Assembly: GCA_037176845.1 (NCBI GenBank)
Contig: JAYKXP010000025.1
Coordinates: 604,723-668,722 of the forward strand
Source: Paramarasmius palmivorus
Taxonomy: Eukaryota; Basidiomycota; Agaricomycetes; Agaricales; Marasmiaceae
Direction of reading: 5' to 3'
Length of the DNA: 64,000 nucleotides
The notes beneath the pieces were generated by a model. It made no database searches. It saw only the letters and a program-made list of their open reading frames with translations, and was not told where the DNA came from. The translations under genes were made by a program, and so were the position numbers. Every line of letters starts with the position of its first letter. Position 1 is the stretch's first letter. Shown piece by piece: positions 1 through 12,234 of the stretch.

Positions 1-589
1 TCGTTCATTCTGAGGACTCTAACACACGCGAATTGGAACGCTCTCCTCAGTGGAGTCACTGACGGATCGCGGCGGAGGATTGTTTTACAGTAAGACCCTG
101 CCAATTCTACTGATCAGAGTAGCATTTTCTTGGAGCGGCAACCTGTCAAGCAGACCAAGAGGTGTGTGGTAGTGGCGGGCAAGTCTGGACGCTAAAAAAC
201 ATGTACATACCTCCACCTGGGGTTGTTCTGATAAGCATCTCAGTGTTCTTCAAGGATTCACTTCCTGGAGCTTCCAGGTTGTTTGACCGATTTCCTGGCG
301 CTCTGCTTTGGATTTGCTCTCTCCTTTTCATGCACTTACCATTTACTTGTTGCCCTATTATACTGCACGCCTTATACTAATGGTGTGAATGCTTTCTTCA
401 TGTTCTGACAGCGTGACGCACGAATTGCAAATTGGAGTGCTTGCATGCAGATCATGGATCCAGCATCGCCTCAGCGCCTAGGGGCAACGCGTGGGAGGTG
501 AGGTCATTGAGATCACAGTGGGAGCACGAATAACTTTTCACATCTCCCCCCTCATCCTATCCCTCAGTTACCTGTTCTCTCCTGTAGAT
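1..589. other. 5' flank, no gene seen
   Basis: Open frames here are short, overlap on both strands and match no family I know. The last part is presumably the promoter and 5' UTR of the PalI-like gene that follows. Confidence 0.5.
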
Positions 590-1673
590 ATGGCTCGCGC
601 CTTCTGCATTCCAGGGATTATATTCCTGTTCTGCGCTTTTGTGCTCAGCTTCTTGGTGTCTATTTCCCTTCCTTGGTTGACTGCTCTGGATATCGTTCGC
701 AGCCATTTCGGCGAACAAGCATTGGTGAATGGGCAGAGGATAGATGAGCTGCGAGTGAGTAGCTATTCATATCTCCTAGTGGATTGGAACTGAACGCCTT
801 TTCTCCAGTTCGGTATCTGGTGAAAAATTCCGTGTTATTTACGTTGAAGAAGTGGTCTGATTTCAATCATTTAGGGCGCCATGCACCTATCAACAAGACG
901 ACACCAAGATTTGTGCTAACGTCAATCATGCATATGCGGTTAGCGTTTCGAACACAGACAGGGATTCATCGGTCATTATTGGCAGTAGCTGGACTCGTGG
1001 TCTTGCCATTCACCCAGTCGGTGCGTGGTTCAAGCAATTACCTTCACCACAATTCGCCTCATGTCCGTTTAATGTCCAGCAACTGCCGTGACCTTCATTG
1101 CTTTTCTCTTTTCCTTCTCTAGTCATGTCACGGTCACCCTCATTTCGTCACTTTTGTCGTTCCTGGCGGCGCTCATAACGCTGATCGCGTTTGCGGTGGA
1201 CATTGCGCTTTATGCGTTTGTTAACCATGAGCTGAAGAAAGTTAATGACATTGAGGCGAACACGAATACTGCTCCAGGTACGTACACTTCCTCGCGTTCG
1301 GCGGTCAGTTGTTCGGTTATGTAAACGGCGGGCACGGTGGTCAAGCCTACGCGTTTTTATTCCTGATACGCAATGTCGCGCCATTCGTCATCCCGTTTAT
1401 CAAGCCACGACGTTGATGGATCAACTGTTACCTATCAGTTGCCTGCGTCATTTGCGGCCGAATTCCTTGGGACCGTCATTCCAGAGTTTGTCACTGACGA
1501 CTATACGCTATCTAGGCTTCTGGCTTACCTTTGCTTCACTGATCCTTCTTCTATTGGCCGGTTGCACTGTCTGCTTTGGCCGCCGAAGGGATCGCATGGC
1601 AGGTGCTTCCTCGTATCCGATGTCCACCACTACCACCAAGAAACCATTCTGGCAGAGATTCCGCAAGGAGTAA
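590..1673 (+). CDS. PalI/Rim9-family (SUR7-like) membrane protein, pH-response type
   Basis: Five exons (590-754, 809-819, 875-1020, 1080-1277, 1516-1673) join in phase into 225 residues. An N-terminal hydrophobic segment (about residues 5-27) is followed by an extracellular-looking stretch with LRFGIWAPC, where the 11-nt second exon supplies FGIW, and by the conserved run IIGSSWTRGLAIHPV. Two or three further hydrophobic segments and a short basic tail ending KKPFWQRFRKE follow. This topology is that of fungal PalI/Rim9 proteins, which sit in the plasma membrane and help sense ambient alkaline pH in the Rim101/PacC pathway. The family is broad in basidiomycetes, so the pathway role is inferred. 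The fourth intron (about 238 nt) is long for this genome, but its splice restores the family's APGFW junction. The ATG at 590 is the first one in frame with the hydrophobic start. Confidence 0.85.
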
Positions 1674-4600
1674 AGCAAAGCGGTCGCTTTCTACAAAAGG
1701 ATTGGGCTTGAAGATACCCTGGTTGATGAAAATATGTGTTCTTTCTCCTTTCGACCTATCAGGTTTCGTTCTTTCTATTCCTTACCTTACCTTCGTTCAG
1801 TTTGTTACCCTTTGTGTGATTCTATTACTTTGCATGGACATTTAGACAGGATGATCATCTCGTGCCCACCTGCATGATGGAGATAATATTAGTTGTAGCG
1901 CAGGATTGTCATACTAGGATATCTGTTCTCTTATGCCATCTGTTCTTAATCATGAGTTTGAACTGCAAGGTCAACCGCCCCGAATAGTTGGTGCCTTGTT
2001 CAGGTGAACGAGTGCAAAAACAGTGGTCTACGTATGTACAAAGAAAAGTTTATTGCAAACGAGGCCCACATTGCGGATAGAGGGAGTTTATCGAGCGACC
2101 TCTTATTCAGCTCTCCTCACCCGTCGGCCGCGTCAACCTTCAACCTTCGCCAAGGGACGAAAATCCTAGGCTGGGGCAGACAATCGCCATCCTACGACAG
2201 CGGCGTAAGTCCGAGTCGGAGATGTTACACATACGAAGTTGCGAAAATAGGAGTGGCACTCATTCGGTGTAACGCTATTGCGAGCGGAGAATCGAGGCTT
2301 GTGGTGTCAAAACGAAATAGTGAACAACGTAGATGGTAGTGCATTCTTACAAATCTAAGCGAGTATCTTATGGACCTCCGTGACACCATGTCGGATGGTC
2401 CCTTGTTGACTTTAACGTAGTTGACTAAGAGCGAAAGACCTTGTGGCATACTAGGGGGCTAGGGCGTCTTTCCCTTCATGGGATAGACAAGAAACAGTCT
2501 GGATATGGCGGATAAATGGATGATGGGCGTCCAAAATGGCTTTCAGGAGCTTCGGAATACAGCCTCCGAGAACCTATTCAAGTGAACCGTTACTCCACCG
2601 GCAACATATAGAAGGAAAAGGTTATCAACTCACCCGTGGCTTTCATTAACGGTCGGCACTGCGGGGATTGGGATGGATGAGGCTCGGAGAAAGTTTTCTA
2701 TACCCAGAGCTATCAATTCACTACTGCTTTCAACGACCGCTGAAGGTAGGCTTCCGTGATTCTTATCGGGAGAATATTGAATGCTGAAATGGCAAAGTTC
2801 ATCTAAAACCAAGTCAACGTTATTTTTGCGAGTGTTGACAACATTTAAACGCTTCTCGAGAACTCTCGGAGCGCCTTAGTGGCACACTCATTTTCGTCCA
2901 AATACCCGGTTTAAATTCAGGGCATTAGAGGCGCAGGTCCAGACAGAGTAGGGTCTCAATTGCATGAGTTGACTCGGCGCTTGCTCGACACGGTCGATGA
3001 TGATTGCTTGCGGGATATGTATGTGGCCGACCGTCAACGAATGGATTGTCCGAGGAACTTTGGATTCTATTGATTTCTAACAGACGAAGGACTGGGGGAT
3101 CGCCATCAATACAATTATCAAGAGGTGACGAAGAGACTTACCGTATCACTGCGTCAGGTGCTAGAGACACGCTTGTTTTGGTTAGATTCATGATATTCTG
3201 GGCAATCATTTGGACCTCATTAGCGCTATGTAACCGATTATGATCGAAAGTTAGCATAGCATGTGTGTGGCGCAACTTCTGTGATAAATCATGGGGTACC
3301 CCACAGTACTACCGTGACTCAGCGCACTTCATGAGGCTTCGTGGTGCTTCGACCACCGAAGCTGGAGACTAGTACGGGATTTCATAATGGGCTGGACTGC
3401 TGAGAACTCTGCAGCAACTTAGTCAGGAACGGACAACTCACCACCTGTCGGAAATAGCGGGAAAGCCAATGAAACCTACTCCTTGTTCCTTTCCGGCAGT
3501 ACCAAGAGCACCAAACATTGTGTGTTGGAAATGCTTTCCAGAAACAGAGGCTGATGGAAGCAGGAACTCGGATGCAATCGGTAAGTTCCACGTCAGGGAA
3601 AAAGTGCCACGTACGGAAGTCGTTCCGTCAGAAGTTGGAAGCCTTGATGCATGCAATGTCCGCGACACAATGTACTCTCTGTCAAATCAATGAAAATCTC
3701 GGCCAGAGGATAAACCACAGGCCGCCGACCTAATACCAGTTTTGCTGATCTCCAGTTCGAGCCGAAGCAAACTGTTACATTGCTACAGCCTGAGCCTAAG
3801 CTCGTCTGTGACCATGGTGCCCAAGCTCCTCCCTGCTCCTCCACGTCGTCCATGGTTCAGGTGAATCAGAATCCGCGTGCTTCCGACGGCGGGAACTTTG
3901 ATTCTTTTCATATAGGTAGCCGATACCGAGGTAATAAGAGGCTAGGAGTGACAAATTCAAGCTGCCAGTGTCAGAGCATCAGAAGCGTTCGGATTATGCT
4001 GAAGTCAGTCTTAGCTGGTAAGTAATCTGTGCTAATTCCGACATGAACTAGGCGATGTATGTTGCGGGTGTTGAATCGCTCCTTCATTGTCAAGTCCCCT
4101 AGCGAGGTCAAGTTTTGCCGATGCCATTCCTACGTACTTTCATATCAGTAAGTTCTTCAGTGAAACGAGTTTCTGGGTCAAAAAGCTGACATCTCTGCGC
4201 TCTTGAACTGGATAGATGCTGTCAGAAGTGGGAAAATCAGAATTACTTCAAGCGCTCAAAAAGTAAAACTGACAATGAATAGCTGAGAGAACTTTTGCGA
4301 GAGAAAATAAGTCCGGGTACTACCGGCCCGTCCTCAAGCCATGTATCGACATATAAACACAGACAAATACTGCTTTTCTCATCTCTCATCCATGGGCCAT
4401 TGCATTAGCTCCGAGTCCTTCTAGGCATGCAATATGCCTTTTACATCTGCTGTTTGCAAGTGTCAGAGCTTTCAAGTCTCGCGGTAAGTAGGCCCTGGAC
4501 TGGTCATTACCGATTCTTGGTTCGAATTCTCACCACTCGTGCTTCTCATGATGATGCAGTGTCAAAAACGTCGCCAAGTTCGCCACGGAATTCCATCAGC

Positions 4601-5537
4601 TCGCTACCGAAGTCTGGAGCATTGTATTGGTCCTTTCGGTTTAGGTCTCCCTCCGCTGCATCCCAGGTACATGCGTCTACCTTGTCTACTAGGAAGGCGA
4701 TATGAAATGACATGCCCTTATGGACTAGGTTAGTGTTTCCGACAATTGACATGATCAATTAGTTCTGCTTAGCGAGGGTATGCATAGGGATTTCACCGGC
4801 TTGTTTGAGACATTCCTTGATAAAGATATCGAACTGTTGTTGACCTATTGGCGTTTTCCGTTCGCGGTCTTGGCGCATGGAACTTTGCATCCGGTCTCAA
4901 GAAAACGTTCCGTATCCCAGAAGCATGGAGCTCCATGGCGATCGGACTTTCCTCGTTAAGTTTCCGCAAGTCGTTCGTCTTCTTTGACCATTGCGCGTCA
5001 CGACTATCCCTTTCATGTCATTCGGCAATTCTATGTCATAATGGACTGAATTGTCAGTGATGTAAAGCCCTTACCGAATAGGGCATCCACAAACTGGTCG
5101 GCCCCCCATTGCCTCTACACATCATCGATAAAGCTCGCGGTTTGTGATAACGGTTCATCACTTCTCCCCATCTCTACACACGAACAGCGTTGTGGTCACA
5201 AGCCAGAATGATTCGTTTCTTCCACAAAAACATTCCGGTCCAGGACCGATGGCTCTGACAGCGCTCAAGCATGAGTGACACGTGAATGCCTGCGGGAAGC
5301 TACCACAACCAAATTTAGGGCAGCTGTGATCAGGAGCTGTCATGTTCGTGGCTGGCTTCTACGTCGTCGTACCCTAGCCTCTTTTGTACCCGGTCTTTCG
5401 CAATGATCCCGATCGGATGCTGAACCTGAAAAGCCGCGCGGCGTGGCTTTAGTTTCGCATTAAACGGACTAAGGTTTTCTGGTATATAATGAGTCGCAGC
5501 TGCCACTTCTCATTCCCAGTTCCCCTCCTCCAGTCCT
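1674..5537. other. 3.9 kb without a recognisable gene
   Basis: Many short open frames occur on both strands, but none rebuilds into a known protein across plausible introns. Around 4555-4640 (+) one frame gives a stretch faintly like an F-box (hydrophobic, with LATEVWSIVL), but it breaks within about 60 codons and nothing continues it. The region may be decayed gene or transposon sequence. A TATATAA element lies at about 5482, 55 bp before the P450 start. Confidence 0.4.
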
Positions 5538-7843
5538 ATGGCGTCCTTTTTGTCTACGCTATCCGTCTCGACAGCATTTACTTATATGCTGGTTGTTGTT
5601 CCGTTGCTGTTTCTGTTATACCGCAGACTGTTCCCTTTACAGTCGCAGTTTCCTCCAGGACCGAAGCCCTTTCCCCTTATTGGGTATGATTTCCCTTCAC
5701 ATCATGCTTCCTGATTGCTCACCTATTATTGTTCTCGCAGTAATTTACTCCAGATTCCTTCCATCAATCCCGAAGAGATCTTCAGAGATTGGTTCGACAT
5801 ATATGGTACGCGGTTCATAACATCTTGGCAATGTCAACTCAAACTACTTCGTAGGGGAGATCATCTTTCTCCGCATCTTTAGTCAACCAATGGTTGTATT
5901 GAACTCTCTCGAGGCCTGTCAAGAGTTATTGGAAAAACGAAGCGCAATATATTCAGACCGGCCCCGCTTTGTGTTGTTCTCAGAGCTGTAGGTAACCCCT
6001 ACTCTAACCGGGTGTTGCACTTCCCTAATAGAATTCACAGCATGGGATGGCAAAATGCCTCAACCCACATGCGATAGTATGTTCGAGGTATTGCATATAT
6101 CGCCGTCAGAACTAACTTTGGGCTTGAAGTGGACCCCGATTCCGGAAACATCGTCGCTTTATACATCAAACGTTTAACCAACAAGCATCTCAAGGCCTTA
6201 AACCCGTTCAAGAAAAAGAAACTTTAATGCTAGTTCAAGGGTTGATACAAACTCCTGACCATTTCATTCAACACATTCGAAGGTAAGGGGCCCACCTTAG
6301 CTCGTTATAGTTCGTTTCTCATCCGGATTAGATTCGCAGCCGCTACCATTCTAAAGGTCACTTATGGTGCAGAGGTAACGTCTGTCGACGACGTCTACAT
6401 CCAACTAGGTTAGTGGGTGCTTTTAGTCTATGGAATGGTCGTCACTGATGAGATTCATTCATACCAATAGCGGAACGAGCTGGGACTTTGACTGTTCAGT
6501 CGGGGACACCCGCGGCTACGCTAGTCGACTTTTTCCCTTTCTTGAGGTGAAAGCTATGTCTTGTCTTCCTACTCCAAAGCGAGCTAATCCCATGCTCGTA
6601 GACATATTCCTACATGGGCACCCTTGTCCGGTTTTAAACGCAATGCCGCAATAGTGAAAGAAGCTGTGGACAAGATGATGAGCGTGCCGTATGAAATGGT
6701 CAAGAATAAGATGGTACGCAAGACAGCTTAGAATGTGAATACAAGCTAATGGTACGAAATAGAAATCCGGCACCGTGTCACCGTGCCTTACATCGAGGCT
6801 TCTAGAAACGTATAGTCGTTCAGGAGCAATTTCAGTAACCCATGAGGACGAACAAGACATCAAGGGTGTTGCTGGCACAATGTTTGCTGGTTCGTTTATT
6901 TTCGCTCCATAGGTCCTACAACCCCGTACTCATGCCTTCTCTAGCTGCTGAAGATACGGTACCGAGGTTCAATGCATCAAACGAGAGGTCCGATTCTGAC
7001 CACTGACTAGACAATATGTGTGCTTGCCTCCTTCGTTTTGGCGATGGTCCTCCACCCGGAAGTGTTCAAGAAGGCTCAACGTGAAATGGACAGGGTCGTC
7101 GGAGGTGATAGACTTCCTACGACTGAAGACCGGGAATCTCTTCCCTATCTTGAATGTATTCTGAAAGAAGTTCTGCGGTGAGTCACGGCCCTCTTCTTTC
7201 TGTCGCAAGACCTCATGTCATGTAAACCAGGTGGAACCCACCTGTTCCTCTCGGCCTGCCGCATCGGTTAATGGAAGATGACGTTTATAGGGGGTATCAC
7301 GTTCCTAAGGGAAGCACAGTGATTGCAAACATCTAGTAAGTTCACACCTAATCATTTTTCTGGGCCTGAAGCAAACTGTGTTTACAGTAACATATTAAAG
7401 AGCTGCCCTCAACCTGAAGTCTTTTCCCCCGAACGCTACATAGATTCTTTCTACCATATAGATCCCATTGACGCCGTGTTTGGCTTTGGGCGAAGGTGAG
7501 TTATTGATGCAGTTTCTGGTTTATTTCGGTCCCTCAACGTCAAACCCATATGTAGAAAATGTCCTGGCCGACACTTTGCCGACACCGGTATTTGGCTCGT
7601 TTTTGCTACTATGATTGCGACCGTGGATATCTCAAAGTCGAAGGATGACGCTGGTAGAGAGATCACGCCTGAGGTTGCCTTCTGTAGCGGTTTTGTTCGG
7701 TAAGTCTTCATTGACCACCTTGTTTTTGTGTTCCAACTGATCTTTTTCCAAGGCACCCAAAACCGTTCGCTTGTAGCGTCCGCCCACGGTCAGAGAGAAC
7801 AGGTCGCATGATCGAACAATCCCTCACCGAACTGGACCTTTAA
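5538..7843 (+). CDS. Cytochrome P450 monooxygenase, 15 exons, intact
   Basis: Exons 5538-5683, 5741-5805, 5855-5987, 6041-6076, 6130-6282, 6332-6408, 6471-6546, 6602-6713, 6763-6889, 6945-6958, 7011-7177, 7231-7335, 7388-7495, 7556-7699 and 7753-7843 join in frame into 517 residues, the usual P450 length. The N-terminus is a membrane anchor followed by the proline hinge [12 protein letters not shown]. The I-helix region reads AGTMFAAAEDTT, the K-helix ExxR is E366-R369 (KEVLR), the meander has SPERYID, and the haem loop FGFGRRKCPG puts the axial cysteine at about 442. It resembles the large basidiomycete group annotated as O-methylsterigmatocystin-oxidoreductase-like. It should be an ER-bound, NADPH-P450-reductase-dependent monooxygenase with unknown substrate. 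At first sight the gene looks broken near 6077-6129, but an intron there restores [10 protein letters not shown]. It stands alone, 22 kb from the NRPS/terpene cluster. Confidence 0.92.
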
Positions 7844-9789
7844 CAAACGTTTCCCCGACATGGCCTTCATTCTTGTTTGCTGGGCCTCCACTTTTTATGT
7901 ATAATTCTATCATTATGCGAACTCTCTAAACGCACTCGATATTAGCGTGCTGTTGTATGTCCAAGGACAATACTTTTATTGGGTAGTGTATTTTATTTGT
8001 AACTTTTCCGTGTATAGTAATTGTACCAGACGACGCGTCAATCCGGAAAGATATAGCTTTCAGGACATGCCAAATGATGATGCACAAGTTGCAGTTCAGC
8101 GTGGTATCGTTGGTTTTTGTGGGGATATGAAGGTCTACCGTCAGACCAATGTGACCCTCCTTCGCATCCCATTTGTACTTGGACAAAGTCAAATTTGGAC
8201 TATGAAGTTTTTTGAGTCCGGCCGAATCGCACCACTCCCATGATGGCCTGCAACGATACGAGTCCTTCTAACAGTCCATCAACTTGTATGGGAAATCAGA
8301 CCCGCAATCAACAAGACGAAGTGCGAGACCGAATGTGCACTGGCTGAACGCATAAGGATGTTGGTTTGACGGGTCGTTCCATTACGATCTGGTAGTTCTG
8401 TTACAGACAGCCTTGAACCAGTTCCCATCCAGCTGGCTGCTGCGGAAACCTGACACCACTACGGATTTGAAACCGTTACTGCGTTCGCCGACTTCTGTGC
8501 ATACCCCATCACCCATCAAACACCCCAAAACACATTCAGCGAATAGCCGGCGCCCAGTCGCTGTGAATTGTCGAATGAAACAAGCGCGATTGTTGCCCTG
8601 TCGTGGTGGACTCGCGTTGTACACGCGTCCAGCAGAATCAGATAGATCAACGGTGTACAAGTTGGTGCGGGTATTCCCACCGTCGCGAAGGATTGGTGTA
8701 CCTAGGCACTCCACACAGTGCGCCGGAAATAAAGGATGGTAAAATGTGGTCGGGCATCCTCGGCTACACGTTCTGAAGAGTCGCGTAGCCTCCAGCTGGG
8801 GCTTCCCCAAGGTGACCCTCATCCGATATGGTTAGCTGTTTAAACCTATTCGGATGCTCCTCGGGGTTATTGGCTAACAAGTTGAAGCGCCGCGGGAAGA
8901 GATAAGTGCCTGATTGACCGTGAAGGCCACCAGCAAATGGGGATTGGAAGTAGGAATTGTGTAGAAGGCCAAAGTCATGGAGAACCGTCCATGTTGTCAA
9001 TCAGCTCGGCGTTGGAGCCAGGAACTCTGGACTCTATGTTAGACTGTACAACTCCTCGTATTGCGGCAAGCGAAGATGGTCCGCGTCATTTACCGAGTTG
9101 ATGCAGGATCCCTCTAGGTCAGAAGACATCTGTGCTTAGTACGACTATCCGAAGTTCCATACGGTATACTCAGAAGTCCGATGAATAGGGAAGGAGAGCG
9201 ATAAGTCGCTGGATTGCCGTTCTGTTAGCGCAATGGAATGACAGAGACACGAAATTCGAAGTAGATATCCATCCTGACATCGTTCAGATGTATTTGATAT
9301 TCGGAATCGCTTTTGCGAAGAGAATTGTGATTCGCGAAAATACTGGGTCCGAGTCATAGACGAACACGCAAATCTCTGCTACCCGGAGGCACATGTTGCC
9401 AGTTACACGCTACGTGTGTCCAGTGAAAGGCATGCTGAGGATCGTCGACTTGCCGGCGGTGTGTGTAAACGAGGCGACTTCATGTTATTTAACGAGCATC
9501 ATATACAGGCTGGCATATGATGCCATGAAGGACAGGGTGGGAAAGGGTGCAGTGGCCACACCCTAAACTGCGAGACCGGAGACCAGCTGCCACCCATTTT
9601 ACGCTTTGACATCACCATCCGAGTTTCGAAGATCCACACCTGAGGCAGGGTAACGCTGCTTCTTTCTCGGCTGCAGGTATCCGTTGCTTTCGCGGGTATG
9701 AATAGTTTACTCGCTTTCCTACTCTCCAAGTACTCCGGCGTTAGACAAGAGTGGGTGTCCACACGACCTTTTGAGTACATGGATTCGAA
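7844..9789. other. 1.9 kb with no assignable gene; possible minus-strand relic
   Basis: On the minus strand between about 9000 and 8380, translated stretches look protein-like (for example LLHNSYFQSPFAGGLHGQSG near 8960-8900, and VTVSNP and MGTGSRLSVTELPDRN near 8480-8380). They jump between frames with stops, and I cannot name a family or build a continuous model. It may be a decayed gene or one with many tiny exons. Confidence 0.3.
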
Positions 9790-11591
9790 TCATTCGATTA
9801 GATTCCGATTGGTTCGGCGATCCTTAGAAGGAAGTGAGAATCGCTCGATGTGACCCAAGAACTCTGATAGTGGAGTATATGAGTTAAGAAGATAGTCAAG
9901 GGAAACTCTATTGACCTTCCATTCACTGTTATTAGCGATCAAAGACCTGAGGCTGGGTATCCTTCCCATGATTACACCCGCATCGGCCAATGATAAACGT
10001 AAATCGCCATTTCCATCAACATCGCGCAGACTGACGGACAATGCACACAAACTGCGCATGTTCGGGTGCGAAGGATAGACTGATAGCTACCATACGGGTT
10101 TGAAGTTAGAAAACTGTAATTTCTTACGAGGCGAGTATGCACTAACCAAGGCGTTTCGGCTTGTTGCAAAAGTAAGCTCTTCTAAACTGTTACACTTGGC
10201 ATATATGCATTCCAGAGTATCGGCGCCAAAGAAGATATTCGGCATTCGCAATAACCGAAGCGTCGAGGCATGGTGAAGGACAATATACTGCACGAAGCGA
10301 TGGAAATTCTCGTCTCTGCCCATGTCACCGTTGATAGCCTCTCCGTTATCGTCAATTAGGTGGAGTTCTTCTAGAGGACAGGAGCTCATAATTGCCTGTA
10401 CCCAGCTGCAGAGGCCACTGCTGTCCGATTGACTCTGAGGTCCAAAATATCGAATAGTTAGAGATATCAAGGAAAGCCGGTAACAGTTTTCCGGTATTTC
10501 CTGAATACACTTAATCAGGAACCCGATGAAACCAAGTGAACTGCTACTTACTTCATCATATTGAAGTGATAGGAACCGCAAGTCAGGCAGGCTCGCCAAG
10601 GCGGAGAAAAGACTTGACTCCGACTGTGCACCCAAGTAGCCAATGGAAAGTGTGCGAATGCGTTTCAAGTTGGCAAGTTCCGCATAGAGGACATGTGAAG
10701 GTATTGCACAACAGATTCCCTGGACGACCTTGAATTTCATATACGACATGGAGGGAAGAACCATTACTTACCTCGAGGTGTAATTCCACTAGGGATCCTG
10801 ACATGCGCCCTAACCAACCCTCAGAGAGGAGCTTGGTAAAGGCCGACAGGGGGTCCCTGATAGTTAAAGCTTTCAAACCAACTATCTTCCTTAAATAGGC
10901 CAAATATGCATCATTGAGAGAGGACCTATTCACTGAAAGTTCCTGAAGTTGTGTCGATTGACTAAGGGTCTCTAGTACTCCAGAGAAGAGCTCTGAGTAA
11001 TATGAAGACGGAAGCAGTGCGACAGAGCGGATGTTCGGGAACGTCTTGACGGCTCTATCAAGTATCCGAGACAGTATCTCGCGATTCTCTGCAGTCGACG
11101 AACGTAGGGAAAGATAGCCTAGTTGTTTGGTGAGTGGTATATTAAGGCAAGACAACACTGGCAATCACCTCTGACTTCCAGACGTCTGACATACCGCGCA
11201 TTTCGAGATCTAGTGGCAGAAAACAACACTGGGATATCCTGTGTGATTCGGAAACTGCATCAGACTGGTTTTGACCACTGTCAGAAGAGCAACAACACAC
11301 CGTTTCCTCCAGACTGCGCTGACGGTATCCATACCAATATGGCGGTTCGAAGATTATGATGCGATACAAAAGACGTGTCGCTGCATGATTAGCATCCCTG
11401 CTCAGAAGAGCACATCGGGAGAGCGTTCGTTTGTCTTCTTCGAGGTGCTGGCAGATGCAATGCAGAATGTCAAATGGCAAATGAGGAGACTTGTCGTCGA
11501 TAAGGACAGTATTGTCCTGTTCACGACGATTGCAGAGGGCCACGTCCACAGCCATATCACAGAGGGCCTCCGAGAAGAAAATTTTGAGCAC
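9790..11591 (-). pseudogene. F-box/leucine-rich-repeat protein with one internal stop codon
   Basis: Four exons on the minus strand (11335-11591, 11169-11254, 10772-11118, 9790-10728) join in phase. The first carries an F-box-like segment (LPFDILHCICQHLEED, then LSRDANHAATRLLYRIIIF); the rest is a string of imperfect leucine-rich repeats. F-box proteins are substrate adaptors of SCF ubiquitin ligases, and this LRR class is greatly expanded in Agaricomycetes. The last exon has a TAG at 10087-10089, but the same frame continues for 99 more codons with repeat-like sequence to a natural stop at 9790. Either the gene was recently inactivated or it makes a protein about 100 residues shorter. Translation could also start at the inner ATG near 11555. 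Full length without the stop would be about 540 residues. Confidence 0.7.
10087..10089 (-). other. In-frame TAG in the F-box/LRR gene
   Basis: This single nonsense codon interrupts the last exon. Upstream sequence (ending KLQFSNFKPVW) and downstream sequence (starting LSVYPSHPNMRSL) are in the same frame and both leucine-rich. The GT just before it (GTATGG) gives no in-phase splice to a nearby AG, so an intron is not a convincing explanation. Confidence 0.65.
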
Positions 11592-12234
11592 GACAACCGG
11601 TGATGAACCAGAGTACCACTCACCTAAGTTGCCTTAGTGATTCCCCACAAAGATAAGCATCTCCTCCGTAAATTCAACAACCTACGGCCGAATGCCATTG
11701 CGGATTTTGAGGACTTCAATCTACTTCAATGCGGTTGAAGACAAAGCTCGGGGGTCGGGATTCGGCATTGTACCCAGACCGGACCGAAAATCCTATCTAA
11801 CTCCGAACACCCCCGAATTGCCTCTTTCTCTTGACCATCATGTTCTAAGTCCTCTTACTCTCAGGGTGCCTCAGTGTTCATGTGTAGTGCATCATACAAG
11901 AAGGCACATTAGGCATTACTTGAAGCCCGAATCAAACATGCTTTCATTCGGGAGAAGACACAGTCCAGGTTCTGGACGATCCACCAGAACCCCGGAGCGG
12001 GATTTTATTCAGGTATCAGAAGTCCCCGGTGTGTGCGGAGTCCGAGCCTTCTTGGTTGCATAAACTCATTTGTATAGTAACGCCATCTCGTTCCTTTCCT
12101 TCTCATGTTCCAGACAACGCGTTTCAGGAGCGACCCTTGAATTAGAACATATGCTGGTCGCGTCAGTATAACCCATGACTATTGAACTACATTCGTAAGT
12201 GTCAAAAATCTATTCAAAGTCTGAAAGAAGCCCG
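11592..12234. other. Intergenic, no gene seen
   Basis: One plus-strand open frame at 11692-12063 (123 codons) is arginine- and proline-rich with no recognisable domain or splice partners, so it is not called as a gene. The interval holds the promoter of the minus-strand F-box gene. Confidence 0.4.

Noticed and set aside
6041..6282. Apparent stop codon and frameshift in the first P450
   Set aside because: An intron from about 6077 to 6129 with GTATGT and an AG acceptor restores a continuous family-like sequence ([11 protein letters not shown]), and the total comes to 517 codons in phase.
8382..8822. 146-codon minus-strand open frame
   Set aside because: The better protein-like pieces in this region lie in other frames, so this frame is probably a shadow.
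11692..12063. 123-codon plus-strand open frame
   Set aside because: Composition is arginine- and proline-rich, no domain or splice partner is seen, and it abuts a pseudogene, so chance is more likely.
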